A stretch of 64,000 nucleotides of DNA, from positions 3,286,001 through 3,350,000 of the forward strand of contig NZ_JANADK010000001.1 in the NCBI RefSeq assembly GCF_024199795.1, read 5' to 3'. The position numbers were made by a program, and so were the translations under genes. Under the pieces are notes generated by a model. The model made no database searches and had not been told where the DNA came from. It saw only the letters and a list, made by a program, of their open reading frames with translations. This document shows positions 1-9,660 of this stretch, piece by piece (the first letter of the stretch is position 1; each line of letters opens with the position of its first letter). The stretch comes from Bradyrhizobium sp. CCGB01. GTDB lineage: Bacteria; Pseudomonadota; Alphaproteobacteria; Rhizobiales; Xanthobacteraceae.

Positions 1-88
1 CGGGGAGGGAGCCTAGTCTCGGTCGGGTCTGGCAGCAAGGCGCGTCAAGAGCGCGGCAGTCAAGCGTCGCCCGCATGCTTGTCCGCCG

Positions 89-153
89 TAGCTCGGAGAG
101 CGAAGGCGGAAGCGAAGGTAGCCCCGGATGTCGCTTTCGCTCATCCGGGCTAC
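89..153. repeat. Intergenic palindromic repeat (CCGGATG family)
   Basis: The stretch ends in an imperfect inverted repeat, TAGCCCCGGATG facing CATCCGGGCTA across about eleven bases. It is preceded by a purine-rich segment with repeated GCGAAGG/GGAAGCG words. A related copy with longer arms lies at 56795-56880. It sits just past the stop codon of the leftmost gene, where it could fold in RNA from either strand. Elements of this look are common between genes in Bradyrhizobium (recalled, not searched). Confidence 0.55.
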
Positions 154-166
154 GCGGAGAAAATCC

Positions 167-1816
167 TTACGGCGCCGGGATCGACAGCAGGCTGGAAATG
201 CTGCGGCCGCGGATGTCGTAGACGCGGGCGAACACGACGTCGTCGCGCTTGATCTCGACCATCACGGGCGCGGTGAGGCCCTTGCAGTAGAACTCGCCGA
301 GCGTCATCGCGAAATCGGCCGCGTTGGAATCCCAGCCGATGGTGAAGTCGGGCCCGAGCGCCACCTGGGCCGGGCGCTGCGGACCGCACACCGCGACCTT
401 CCATTTGCGGTTGCCCGGCGGCACTTCCTGCCGCTCGACGATCTGCTCGCGCAGCTCGTCCGAGGCCTGCTTCAGCGCGAGGCCCCAATAGTCCAGCATG
501 AAGCGGTCGTCGGCGGCGCGCACGGTGCCGGCGATGTGGTTGAAATGCGTGTACTGGTAGGGATGCAGCCGGATCATCTCGGCCAGCGAGAGCGCGAGGC
601 CGAAGCAGAAGGTCGCGAGCACGACCGGCTGCCAGGTGCGGTGGTTGGTGCGCAGGCGCTCCATCGCCCAGGCAAAGGCGACGCCGCCGAGCACCGCCAT
701 CGGCGGGATCACGAAGACGAAGTGGCGGATGCCGTTGTACAGCGCCGGCCGCTTCACCATCGCGATCGCGAGCGGCAGGGTCGCCGCCAGCGTCAGCATC
801 AACAGGATGGTCTTGCGGCGCGCCGGAACCTCGCGCCGCGGCAGCATGGCGAAGGTGCTGACCACGGCTCCGCCCATCAGCACGAGCATCACTTCGGGCA
901 GTTGCAGCGCGAACAGCGTCGGCAGATAGGACCAGGGCATGTCGGGCACGGACACGATCGCGCCGTCGAACATCTCCTTCCAGGGCTTCTCGAAGAAATG
1001 CGAGAAGTAGGTCAGCGCCTCGAACGGATTGCCGGGCTCCATGATCGACCACGGCCAGATCAGGCCCATCACGAGGTAGCCGAACACGAGGCCGGGCAGC
1101 AGCACGTAGACGACATGGGCGAAACGCCTGATAGCCTCGCGCAGGCCCTCGTTGCGCAGTTCCTCCAGCAAGAGCGGCAGGAAGCCGATCAAGGCATAGA
1201 CGAGCGCAAGGCCGCCGAGGACGCGACAGCCCAGCGAGAGGCCCGCACCCAGGCCGACGATCAGGATCGTGCGCGGCGAGGGCTGCGGATATTCCTCGGC
1301 AAGCCGGACGAGGCCGAGCATCAGGATGATCATGGCCACCGCGAAGGGCGCGTCCTTCGGGTTCATGAACATGTGGCCGTAGAAGATCGGGCAGAGCGCG
1401 AGCAGCAGGAGCGAGGCAAGGCCGGCAAGCGGCCCGCCGATGCGGCGGCCGACCCGCCACGTCACCGCAAGCCCGATCACGCCGACGATGGCGCCGAGCA
1501 GACGCCGCGTCTCGAACAGCTCGAGCGGAATGACCTTGTGCAGGAGGGCCGCGACCATGTCGAAGCCGCCGCCATACATGTAGAGATTCGCGAAGGAGAG
1601 CGCCGCGGTGTCCCTGAAGCCGGAACCGAACATGCGCAGCAGGAGGTCGGCATATTCAGCGTGGGTGTAATCGTCCCAGCCGAGCCCGTAATCGCGGAAG
1701 GTCAAGCCTGCAGTGACGGCGACCGCAGCCAGCACCAGCATGGCGAGATCGTCGCAAGTCCGTTCAACCGAGCGCCGCAGAGGCGTGTCGATCGCCGAAG
1801 TCGTGATGGATGTCAT
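167..1816 (-). CDS. GT39/ArnT-like membrane glycosyltransferase
   Basis: Polytopic inner-membrane protein of 549 residues resembling the GT39/ArnT-like superfamily, which moves sugars from polyprenyl-phosphate donors on the periplasmic side. About ten hydrophobic segments run from residue 25 to about 410. Just after the first one stands GWDDYTH (residues 46-52), where these enzymes keep the acidic residues of the first outer loop. A soluble tail of about 130 residues follows. The ATG start lies 14 codons before the first membrane segment. The gene reads towards the left edge of the window, so its downstream partners are unseen. The superfamily is fairly sure; the donor and acceptor cannot be told, and a general EPS or LPS role is inference. 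Confidence 0.7.
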   Translation of the reverse strand: MTSITTSAIDTPLRRSVERTCDDLAMLVLAAVAVTAGLTFRDYGLGWDDYTHAEYADLLLRMFGSGFRDTAALSFANLYMYGGGFDMVAALLHKVIPLELFETRRLLGAIVGVIGLAVTWRVGRRIGGPLAGLASLLLLALCPIFYGHMFMNPKDAPFAVAMIILMLGLVRLAEEYPQPSPRTILIVGLGAGLSLGCRVLGGLALVYALIGFLPLLLEELRNEGLREAIRRFAHVVYVLLPGLVFGYLVMGLIWPWSIMEPGNPFEALTYFSHFFEKPWKEMFDGAIVSVPDMPWSYLPTLFALQLPEVMLVLMGGAVVSTFAMLPRREVPARRKTILLMLTLAATLPLAIAMVKRPALYNGIRHFVFVIPPMAVLGGVAFAWAMERLRTNHRTWQPVVLATFCFGLALSLAEMIRLHPYQYTHFNHIAGTVRAADDRFMLDYWGLALKQASDELREQIVERQEVPPGNRKWKVAVCGPQRPAQVALGPDFTIGWDSNAADFAMTLGEFYCKGLTAPVMVEIKRDDVVFARVYDIRGRSISSLLSIPAP

Positions 1817-2127
1817 GGCTATTGGTGACCCGGAATCCCCTCTTGGCCCTGCTGGTGCCCGCGGGCCACTTCCCCGGAATCCCTATAGCGCAGTTCCATT
1901 ACCAAGTAATTGGGCATTATGGCTAAATTCCTGATGCGACGCAGCAAATCCAGAAACTTGAGAGCAGGTAGAAGTAGCGGGCCGTAGCTGAAGGGAATGT
2001 GAATAAGTCCCTGATTTCCTTCCCTTTAGGAACGCGGGCTTTAATTCGCCGTTGGCGTGGAACACCGTATGACGGTATCGTGGCGTGACGGGTGCCGCGT
2101 GTCGGTACGCGGCCGGGGGTGAGTGCG
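1817..2127. other. Intergenic region between divergent genes
   Basis: About 310 bases separate the leftward glycosyltransferase gene from the rightward gene at 2128, so both promoters should lie here. The part from 1900 to 2060 is less GC-rich than its surroundings and has several TTG and TAAT words, but I could not pick out a convincing promoter pair or inverted repeat. No small gene is supported. Confidence 0.4.
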
Positions 2128-2988
2128 ATGACGTTGGCATTGTTGATTGCGGGGATTTTCGCCGTCCTGGCGGGCCTCCTTGCGATCGTGTTCGGCTTCA
2201 CCGTCAGGGAGTTCAGCCTCGGCAGCACCCTGATAATCGCCGGAACCATTGGCGTCTGCTCCGGAATGTTACTGGCCGGCCTCCACGTCGTGGTCCTGGA
2301 ACTGAAGGGCATCGCCCGTCGGCTGGCCGCATCCGCCGCGCCGGAGGTTCGGGTCAGGCCCGTGCTGCCGGGCCTCGCGATGCCCAGTGCGCCGGTATCC
2401 GAACCGTTCCCGGCACCGGCGATGAAAATCGAGCCACCGCCGCCACCGGCCGCAGGTCCGCCGCCATGGCAGGGTGAAGCCGCCGCGCGCGAGCGTCCGC
2501 GCGTCGAGCCGCCGCCGGAACCGGAAGCCCCAACGCCGCCTGCGGTTCAGGAAACGCCGCGCCGTCGCAACCTGCTGTTCGCCTCGACCTCCCGCAAGGA
2601 GCGCGAGCGTGCGGAGGCGAAGGCGACCGAGGGTTTGCCGCCGCAGCCTCGTGACGAGCCCGCGGAGCCCGCCGCGCCGGATGGTCCGCCTGCGAGCTTC
2701 GACGATGCCTGGCCGAGGCCGGACCGTATGCGGCCGCCGGAACCGCCGGCCGCGCGCCGCCCGCCGCCGCGCTCGCCGTCCGCCTTTGATGAGCCCCCGC
2801 CGCCGCCTGCACCCGAACCCGCGCCGGCGGCTGACCAGGCGCCCGTGACCGTGCTCAAATCGGGGATCGTCGACGGCATGGCCTATTCGCTCTATTCCGA
2901 CGGCTCGATCGAAGCGCAGATGCCCGAAGGCATGATGCGCTTCGCCTCGATCGACGAACTGCGCGCCCATCTCGATCAGCGCGGCTGA
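2128..2988 (+). CDS. Two-TM, proline-rich hypothetical protein
   Basis: Unrecognised protein of 286 residues. Two hydrophobic segments (about residues 2-25 and 32-58) form a membrane hairpin. A long proline/alanine/arginine-rich linker follows (about 85-235), then a compact C-terminal block (about 240-286) containing VLKSGIVDGMAYSLYSDGS and ending in DELRAHLDQRG. That block looks like a small beta-hairpin plus helix domain. The ATG at 2128 is preferred because GGGGGTGAG ends six bases upstream; an in-frame GTG at 2119 and ATG at 2092 are possible. The linker could span part of the envelope or cytoplasm. Likely alphaproteobacterial; function unknown. It stands alone, codirectional with mucR. 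Confidence 0.65.
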   Translation: MTLALLIAGIFAVLAGLLAIVFGFTVREFSLGSTLIIAGTIGVCSGMLLAGLHVVVLELKGIARRLAASAAPEVRVRPVLPGLAMPSAPVSEPFPAPAMKIEPPPPPAAGPPPWQGEAAARERPRVEPPPEPEAPTPPAVQETPRRRNLLFASTSRKERERAEAKATEGLPPQPRDEPAEPAAPDGPPASFDDAWPRPDRMRPPEPPAARRPPPRSPSAFDEPPPPPAPEPAPAADQAPVTVLKSGIVDGMAYSLYSDGSIEAQMPEGMMRFASIDELRAHLDQRG

Positions 2989-3148
2989 GACCGGCTGCGT
3001 CCAAGTAGAGCGGCATCGTTGCTGTCACTTCGTCAGTAACCGGCTCAATATTCGTCAGTCGTCTTATTTCAGCCGAACGTATTGTTGACACGGAATACTC
3101 TGACGTCGTCAATCCCGCGAGACGCAAGGCGAGAGAAAGGTCGAGCCC

Positions 3149-3565
3149 ATGTCGGATGCCGGGGCTAAGAATTTCATTGAGCTGACGGCGAGCATCGTGT
3201 CCGCCTATGTCGGTAATAATCCGACGCCGGCGGCCGAGATCCCGAACCTGATCAGCCAGGTGCATGGCGCCTTGGTGCGGGTCTCGTCGGGCCGCGCCGA
3301 GAGCGCGCCGCTCGAGCCGGCAAAGCCTGCAGTGTCGCTGAAGAAATCGATCGCGCCGGACTATCTGGTCTGTCTGGAAGACGGCAAGCGCTTCAAGTCG
3401 CTGAAGCGCCATCTGCGCACCCAGTACAACATGACCCCGGAGCAATATCGCGAGAAATGGGGCCTGCCGGCCGACTATCCCATGGTCGCGCCGAATTACG
3501 CCGTCGCGCGCTCGCAACTGGCAAAGCAGATGGGCCTCGGACAGCAGCAGCGGAAGCGGAAGTAG
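3149..3565 (+). CDS. mucR: MucR/Ros-family transcriptional regulator
   Basis: MucR/Ros regulators are small DNA-binding proteins that silence AT-rich promoters for exopolysaccharide, motility and symbiosis genes. This one has 138 residues: an N-terminal oligomerisation helix region (residues 8-45), a linker, then the Ros DNA-binding domain (about 70-125) with the family signature MTPEQYREKWGLPADYPMVA and a basic C-terminal tail. The usual two-Cys, two-His zinc site is only half present: Cys75 and His88 remain, Asp78 replaces the second cysteine, and Gln92-Tyr93 replace the C-terminal histidines. The upstream region contains TTGACA (3085-3090) and AT-rich words of the type MucR binds, so autoregulation is plausible. 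Family is certain; paralogue identity is not. Confidence 0.9.
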   Translation: MSDAGAKNFIELTASIVSAYVGNNPTPAAEIPNLISQVHGALVRVSSGRAESAPLEPAKPAVSLKKSIAPDYLVCLEDGKRFKSLKRHLRTQYNMTPEQYREKWGLPADYPMVAPNYAVARSQLAKQMGLGQQQRKRK

Positions 3566-3592
3566 AGCTGCTGTAGCTTGCAACACACTCCG

Positions 3593-3649
3593 CCCTCATC
3601 CTGAGGAGCCCGCAAAGCGGGCGTCTCGAAGGATGGCCGCGGGCGAGAT
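3593..3649. repeat. Intergenic repeat with GCCCGC-GCGGGC hairpin
   Basis: Just downstream of mucR. It begins CCCTCATCCTGAGG and contains the inverted pair GCCCGC/GCGGGC with a very short loop, then GTCTCGAAGGATGGCCGCGGGC. CATCC near the left end pairs with GGATG further in, giving a nested stem. I recall this as a frequent intergenic element in Bradyrhizobium. It lies between convergent genes (mucR and sufE) and could slow transcription from either side. Confidence 0.6.
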
Positions 3650-3653
3650 GTCT

Positions 3654-3744
3654 TAGGGTAGGCAAAGGCACCCTTGCGCTGTGTCCACCAGCATTCTTCA
3701 ATCGCGATAAGAATGGTGGGCACGCTCCGCTTTGCCCACCCTAC
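3654..3744. repeat. Intergenic palindromic repeat (TAGGGTAGGCAAAG family)
   Basis: A second, unrelated palindromic element directly follows the first. TAGGGTAGGCAAAG at the left end faces CTTTGCCCACCCTAC at the right end, with one or two mismatches. It ends four bases before the sufE stop codon. Two element families in tandem between convergent genes is typical of repeat clusters that gather at transcript ends. Confidence 0.6.
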
Positions 3745-3748
3745 GGCA

Positions 3749-4177
3749 TCACGACGCGTCCGCGAGCGCCTCTTTCGCGTCGGTCTTGATCCGCTCGACC
3801 ATCGAGCGCAGGCCGTTGGAGCGCTGCGGCGTCAAATGATCGCGAAAGCCGAATTCGTTGAACACCGCGATCGCATCGGTGGCGAGGATCTCCTGCGGCG
3901 TGCGGCCGGAGTAAAGCGAGAGCACGATCGCGACCAGCCCGCGCACGATGTGGGCGTCGCTGTCGCCGCGATACTTCAGGATCGGCGCACCATTGCTGCG
4001 GTCGACCAGCTTCTGGAGCCAGACCTGGCTGACACAGCCGTTCACCTTGTTCGCGGCCGAATGCTCGGCCTCGGGCATCGGTTCCAGGGTGCGGCCGAGC
4101 TCGATGACGTACCGGTAGCGGTCGTCCCACTCGTCCAGAAGCTCGAAATTGTCCCTGATTTCGTCGATCGTCGTCAT
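3749..4177 (-). CDS. sufE: SufE family cysteine desulfuration protein
   Basis: SufE accepts sulfur from the SufS cysteine desulfurase as a persulfide and passes it on for iron-sulfur cluster assembly in the cytoplasm. The protein has 142 residues, the usual family length. It carries the motif NKVNGCVSQVW, in which Cys48 is the sulfur-accepting residue, and the typical C-terminal region FGFRDHLTPQRSNGLRSMV. The ATG at 4177 fits the family N-terminus (a helix starting with DEIRDNFELLDEW). No suf genes are adjacent, so this is a stand-alone copy. A CsdE-type role is the only close alternative. Confidence 0.93.
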   Translation of the reverse strand: MTTIDEIRDNFELLDEWDDRYRYVIELGRTLEPMPEAEHSAANKVNGCVSQVWLQKLVDRSNGAPILKYRGDSDAHIVRGLVAIVLSLYSGRTPQEILATDAIAVFNEFGFRDHLTPQRSNGLRSMVERIKTDAKEALADAS

Positions 4178-4244
4178 GCTGGCCCGTGTTCCCGTTCAGG
4201 CCAATATAGGGACGCGAGGACGTGAAATCGATAGGGTTTGGGGG

Positions 4245-4673
4245 CTAATTCGCCGCCTGGGGGCCGCGCCATTCCAGCGCGAGGTCGTCCTGGCTCAGGG
4301 TGTCGCGCGGCGCCTCGCTCGCAACAGCGTCGCCTTCGCCGGCCAGCGCGATCGAGCCGGTGTGATCGGGCGCCTTCTTGTCGTTCTTGTCGGTCTTCTC
4401 GAGCTGCTCTTTCTTGTCGTTGATGATCTGGTAGATCTTGCGCGCGCCGTCCTGAGCGCGCTGGCCGATGATGGTCGCGGCCTGTCCGCCGACCTCGCAG
4501 GCCGCCGGCTGGCGCTTGCAGAACTGGGTCACGTCGGAGACGGCCGCGGTCGCAGCCTGAACCGCATCGGCAGCGCCGATCTGCGGCAGCTTCTCCGATT
4601 CGGGAGTCTTGTCCCGCGGCAGGAGCACCAGCACCAGCCCGAGCCAGAATGTGATGCGGAGCAGAAAGCGCAT
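4245..4673 (-). CDS. DUF5330-like secreted/anchored protein
   Basis: Protein of 142 residues with a hydrophobic N-terminus (residues 2-19) that should act as a signal anchor or uncleaved signal peptide. A mostly helical region follows, with two cysteines in CKRQPAACEVGG (about residues 52-63), then a charged, lysine-rich segment. It resembles DUF5330 proteins of rhizobia, which have no known function. The cysteines are close enough for a disulfide in the periplasm. It lies 67 bases upstream of sufE and is codirectional, so shared transcription is possible. Function unknown. Confidence 0.7.
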   Translation of the reverse strand: MRFLLRITFWLGLVLVLLPRDKTPESEKLPQIGAADAVQAATAAVSDVTQFCKRQPAACEVGGQAATIIGQRAQDGARKIYQIINDKKEQLEKTDKNDKKAPDHTGSIALAGEGDAVASEAPRDTLSQDDLALEWRGPQAAN

Positions 4674-5060
4674 CTTATCGACCTGTATGTTAGATCCCGC
4701 CGCGGCGATCTCCGCGAGGCGTCGGACCTAGCAACTCTCGATAAATCGCAAGTGATTGCCTTCCGCTTAATTCGCGGAAAATTTACGCCGGAATCTTTGC
4801 AAGGCCCGGTGTCGTAAATTTTCGATTGACGGCGGAGCCGCAATTCGGCCGCCTTTGCATATCCACCAATTCGAAACCATGCGGGGCACGGTGAAACCCT
4901 GTGTTCACCATCCGCGATGATGACATCGTCAAATCGCCTAAAAATCTCTGCGATGACACGGTGTCCGGCGGCAGGCCGCATTGCCTTAGCACTCGTTTAA
5001 GGTCGCTCTGACACGGTGGCTCAACGATAAGGAGGCGTTCCGGCGCGTCTTCTAAGACGA
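4674..5060. other. Intergenic region, divergent promoters
   Basis: About 390 bases between the leftward DUF5330-like gene and the rightward sensor kinase gene. It is clearly richer in A and T than the flanks between 4740 and 4960. A strong ribosome-binding sequence, AAGGAGG, stands at 5029-5035, and the small inverted repeat CGTCTT/AAGACG (5046-5059) lies between it and the kinase start. No RNA gene or small gene could be supported. Confidence 0.4.
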
Positions 5061-6954
<1,894 letters not shown>

Positions 6955-6962
<8 letters not shown>

Positions 6963-7668
6963 GAAGTCTGCCAAGGACGAAGCCGCACCGCGCCGCCGCG
7001 GCGCCAAGGCCGCGGTCATCGATGTCGAGACCGAGCGCAACCTCGTGATGCGCGTGCTGCTGCACAGCCCCAAGGATACGCTGGCAGGTTTCGTCGCCGT
7101 CGCCGCCGTCGGCGCGATCGTTGCCAACGCGCTGTTCCTTCAGATCGGACGGCATCCGGCGCCGATGTTCGGCACCGTGATCAATCTTCCCGCGCCGTCG
7201 TCCGTGCCGTTGTCGAACCCCTTGCCGCGTCCGCGCCCCGTCGGCGCCGACACCTCGCCGCTCGAGCCGAGAGCGACGGAGTTCCGCGCCGAGCCCAGAC
7301 CTGCCGAGCGCGCCGCCGAGAAGGCCCCGGAGAAGCCGGTCGAGGCGACCGCATCGACGCCGCGCTCGGGCGATCCCATGACCAATCTGGTCAAGCAAAC
7401 CACGTCGGCACCTCCTTCCGTCGCCGTCGCGCGTCCGCCGGCGCCGATTCCCGTACAGCAGAGCCCGGCCGCGCGGCGTATCGCCGGTGTGCAGCGCGCG
7501 CTGTCCGAATATGGCTACGGCAATTTGAAGATCACGGGCACGATGGGTGCGGAGACGCAGTCGGCGATCCAGAAATTCGAGCGCGAACACAAGATGCAGG
7601 TCACCGGCCAGGTGTCCGACCGCCTGCTCCGCGAACTCGGCGCCGCGATCGGCCATCCCGTCGAATAG
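6955..7668 (+). CDS. Peptidoglycan-binding domain membrane protein
   Basis: Protein of 237 residues: a short basic cytoplasmic N-terminus, one membrane segment (about residues 42-63), a long proline/alanine-rich periplasmic linker and a C-terminal PG_binding_1 domain (about 175-232: RIAGVQRALSEYGYGNLKI and the following helices). That domain binds cell-wall peptidoglycan, so the protein should link the inner membrane to the wall. The GTG at 6955 lies inside the last codons of the kinase gene, which points to translational coupling. A link between wall state and kinase signalling is an inference from the overlap. Confidence 0.8.
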
Positions 7669-7725
7669 TCGTCATCGGCATGCGGAGGCTGGTGCTGATT
7701 GCATCACTGGCCTATCGTGCGCGTC

Positions 7726-8070
7726 ATGCGTTTGAAATCAAATATCTGGGTCTCAGCCTATTTGCGCCGGTGCCAGACCGAGGGCGTGTTCGGGGCCGTG
7801 CGTCGTCGCGGCGCGGAGGAAGCAGGGGCGGTGTTCGTGAAGGTGTCACTGCTCGACGGCAACGCGATGCTGTATGCGCCCGCGCCGCAGACCGTCTATG
7901 ATGATGGCCGCCCCGTCGATCGCTTTTTCGTGCCGGTCGCGGCGCAGCCCTTGCCGGAACACACCATCGAGGAACGGCTGAGCAAGGAAATCCGCTTCGA
8001 TCCGGATGCCTGGATCGTCGAGACTGAGGACCGCACCGGGCGGCATTTTCTGGAGCTGGCGAAGATGTAA
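7726..8070 (+). CDS. DUF1491 family protein
   Basis: Small protein of 114 residues matching DUF1491 proteins of alphaproteobacteria: MRLKSNIWVSAYLRRC at the start, a central GAVFVKVSLLDGNAMLYAP, and the C-terminal block FDPDAWIVETEDRTGRHFL. No enzymatic motif is visible and the function is unknown. The ATG at 7726 is chosen because it gives the family N-terminus; an upstream in-frame start at 7699 would add nine residues without family resemblance. It is codirectional with the preceding gene and ends just before a large palindromic repeat. Confidence 0.85.
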   Translation: MRLKSNIWVSAYLRRCQTEGVFGAVRRRGAEEAGAVFVKVSLLDGNAMLYAPAPQTVYDDGRPVDRFFVPVAAQPLPEHTIEERLSKEIRFDPDAWIVETEDRTGRHFLELAKM

Positions 8071-8082
8071 CGGCTGCCTCAC

Positions 8083-8169
8083 CGTCATTGCGAGCGCAGC
8101 GAAGCAATCCAGAATCTTTCCGCGGAGGGGTTCTGGATTGCTTCGTCGCAAGGGCTCCTCGCAATGACG
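8083..8169. repeat. Large nested palindromic repeat
   Basis: The outer arms CGTCATTGCGAG and CTCGCAATGACG are perfect complements, and the inner arms GAAGCAATCCAGAA and TTCTGGATTGCTTC are as well, so the whole 87 bases can fold into one long hairpin. A diverged copy lies at 57094-57210. It lies between convergent genes and follows the DUF1491 stop by only 12 bases. This is a family I recall as abundant in Bradyrhizobium intergenic regions. Confidence 0.8.
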
Positions 8170-8213
8170 AGCCTGGGGCGCGTCGCGCGTCTCAGCGGCA
8201 GCGCCCGAGCAAA

Positions 8214-9191
8214 TCAGCGATCCGACGATCCGCCAGTACCCGTCCGCACAGCCTGGCTCGAGCCGGGCTGCACGCCCGGCCGCGACTGGCTTGCGCCCGC
8301 ACGCGCGCGCTGGCGTTCGCTGTCATGCAGCGAGGACTGGTATTTTGCACGCGTGACCGCGAGCGTCGAGCCGCGCCAGGCTGCCAGCATCACCAGCGCG
8401 GAGCGGTCGCCGAGCCGGTCGTAGAGCCGCGACAGGCGGTACACCGCATCGACCGAATTGCCGATCTCCGGCTTGAAGAACAACAGGATGCGCTGGAAGT
8501 TCGGGCTCGGCATGTCGAGCGCGCGCGCGGCGACCGCGAGCGCTTCGCCACCGGCATCGTCGACGATCTGCGCTGCGACGCGCGAGGGCAGGATCAGGCT
8601 GTCGCCGAGTTCATAGGTGAAATTCTCGACGTCATTGGCGATCGCCGCCATCTCCAGGATCTGGATCGCGCGCCTGGCGCGCACGGTCGGAATCCGCGGC
8701 GCGGCCTTCAGCGGCGTCTGCGCCAGATTGTGCAAGATCAGCGCGCGCTGGGGCGCACCGGCGTTGAAGAACATGTCGTGGATCTCGGCCGCTTCCTTCG
8801 GCTGCATCGCCATGTTCGCGGCCATGCGCTGCTCGGCGTCGGTCGGCGTGCGGGCAGGCGACGGGGCGTGCGCGGGAGCGGGAATTTCGCGCGCGAGCGG
8901 AACCCTGCGGCCCTCCTGCGCGGCGACCAGCCCGAGCTTCTGCAGGACCGGGACGGGTGTCTGCGGATAGATCGCAAGCTTCGCCTTGACGGAGGCGCGC
9001 GTCGCATCATCGACCTGGTCGATCAGCCGCGTTGCGAGCTCGATGAACTGGCGTTGCTCGTCGTCGCTGTGGGTGGGCGCCTGGACATAGAGGTCCGTCA
9101 GCACGCGCAGCAGCGTCGGTCGAACATCGACGCCTTCGCGACGGGAGAGGCTCATCAGGCCGTCGAATCCGGGAAACAGCGACTTGGTCAT
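8214..9191 (-). CDS. DUF2336 domain protein
   Basis: Protein of 325 residues with the repeated-helix build of DUF2336 proteins, a family of alphaproteobacteria with no assigned biochemical role. Helical repeats run from about residue 10 to 280, followed by a low-complexity tail rich in Ser, Gly, Arg and Gln (about 290-325). A segment rich in Ala and Pro (about 103-118) separates two helical parts. The ATG at 9191 is preceded by GGAGGGAT-like sequence in the other orientation (TCCCTCC on the written strand). A consensus CtrA box 55 bases upstream suggests cell-cycle control, which is inference. Confidence 0.8.
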   Translation of the reverse strand: MTKSLFPGFDGLMSLSRREGVDVRPTLLRVLTDLYVQAPTHSDDEQRQFIELATRLIDQVDDATRASVKAKLAIYPQTPVPVLQKLGLVAAQEGRRVPLAREIPAPAHAPSPARTPTDAEQRMAANMAMQPKEAAEIHDMFFNAGAPQRALILHNLAQTPLKAAPRIPTVRARRAIQILEMAAIANDVENFTYELGDSLILPSRVAAQIVDDAGGEALAVAARALDMPSPNFQRILLFFKPEIGNSVDAVYRLSRLYDRLGDRSALVMLAAWRGSTLAVTRAKYQSSLHDSERQRARAGASQSRPGVQPGSSQAVRTGTGGSSDR

Positions 9192-9245
9192 GGAGGGATA
9201 CGCGACCTGGAAAAGATACTCAGCCCGAGCCTATCTCAGGTTCCT

Positions 9246-9260
9246 TTAAAGGCTCGTTAA
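9246..9260. promoter_or_regulatory. Candidate CtrA box (TTAA-N7-TTAA)
   Basis: TTAA (9246-9249) and TTAA (9257-9260) are separated by exactly seven bases, the full consensus for the cell-cycle regulator CtrA of alphaproteobacteria. It lies 55 bases upstream of the DUF2336 start, where a CtrA-controlled promoter would carry it. The motif is short and could occur by chance, but it is rare in DNA this rich in G and C. Confidence 0.5.
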
Positions 9261-9369
9261 GGAAAACGAGCCGTGAAGCCGATCCCTCGATTTGAGGGTG
9301 ATCGTGCCGCAACGGGACGCCGCGCCAGGACATGGCCAGGGCCCGTGCGGCTACGGTCCGGAAAGTGCG

Positions 9370-9388
9370 TTTACATCCCGTTAACCAT
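9370..9388. promoter_or_regulatory. Second candidate CtrA box
   Basis: TTTA (9370-9373), seven bases, then TTAACCAT (9381-9388). One mismatch in the first half; the second half carries the extended form often seen at CtrA sites. It is about 70 bases upstream of the small gene at 9457, on the other side of the divergent region from the first box. Confidence 0.4.
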
Positions 9389-9456
9389 GAACTGATCTTA
9401 ATGAATGCATGTTGCACGAGCGCGCCGGGTCGCGCGGCAATTGATAGAGAGCTGAT

Positions 9457-9645
9457 ATGGGGACCATCATCGAATTTCCGGCCGGTCGCCGGGCAGGCTC
9501 GCCGGGGGATGCCACGCCGCGCACGGAAACGGGAACGATTCTGATCCTCCCCGTGATTCGCATCGAGCGCGAGACGGACGAAACCAGCGGCGATCGCGGG
9601 CCGGAGCAGGGCACAGCGCCGGGGCGCCGTCGTCGCCGCCGCTAG
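9457..9645 (+). CDS. Small hypothetical protein (62 aa)
   Basis: Short protein starting MGTIIEFPAGRRA and ending in a run of six arginines. The MGTIIxFP start is one I recall from small proteins of Bradyrhizobium. A weak AGAGAG sequence precedes the ATG. The middle (TGTILILPVIRIERE) is a short hydrophobic strand, not long enough for a membrane span. It sits 15 bases upstream of the lipoprotein gene, so the two are probably co-transcribed. Function unknown; the reading frame has the expected codon bias. Confidence 0.6.
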   Translation: MGTIIEFPAGRRAGSPGDATPRTETGTILILPVIRIERETDETSGDRGPEQGTAPGRRRRRR

Positions 9646-9660
9646 CATCCGGCTTTTGCA

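Noticed and set aside
128..1828. Long open frame on the plus strand over the glycosyltransferase gene
   Set aside because: Full of Arg, His, Asp and Gln with no domain, the typical antisense shadow of a GC-rich gene; the minus strand has a coherent membrane protein.
4783..4992. Minus-strand frame of 69 codons in the region before the sensor kinase
   Set aside because: No ribosome-binding site and no coherent sequence.
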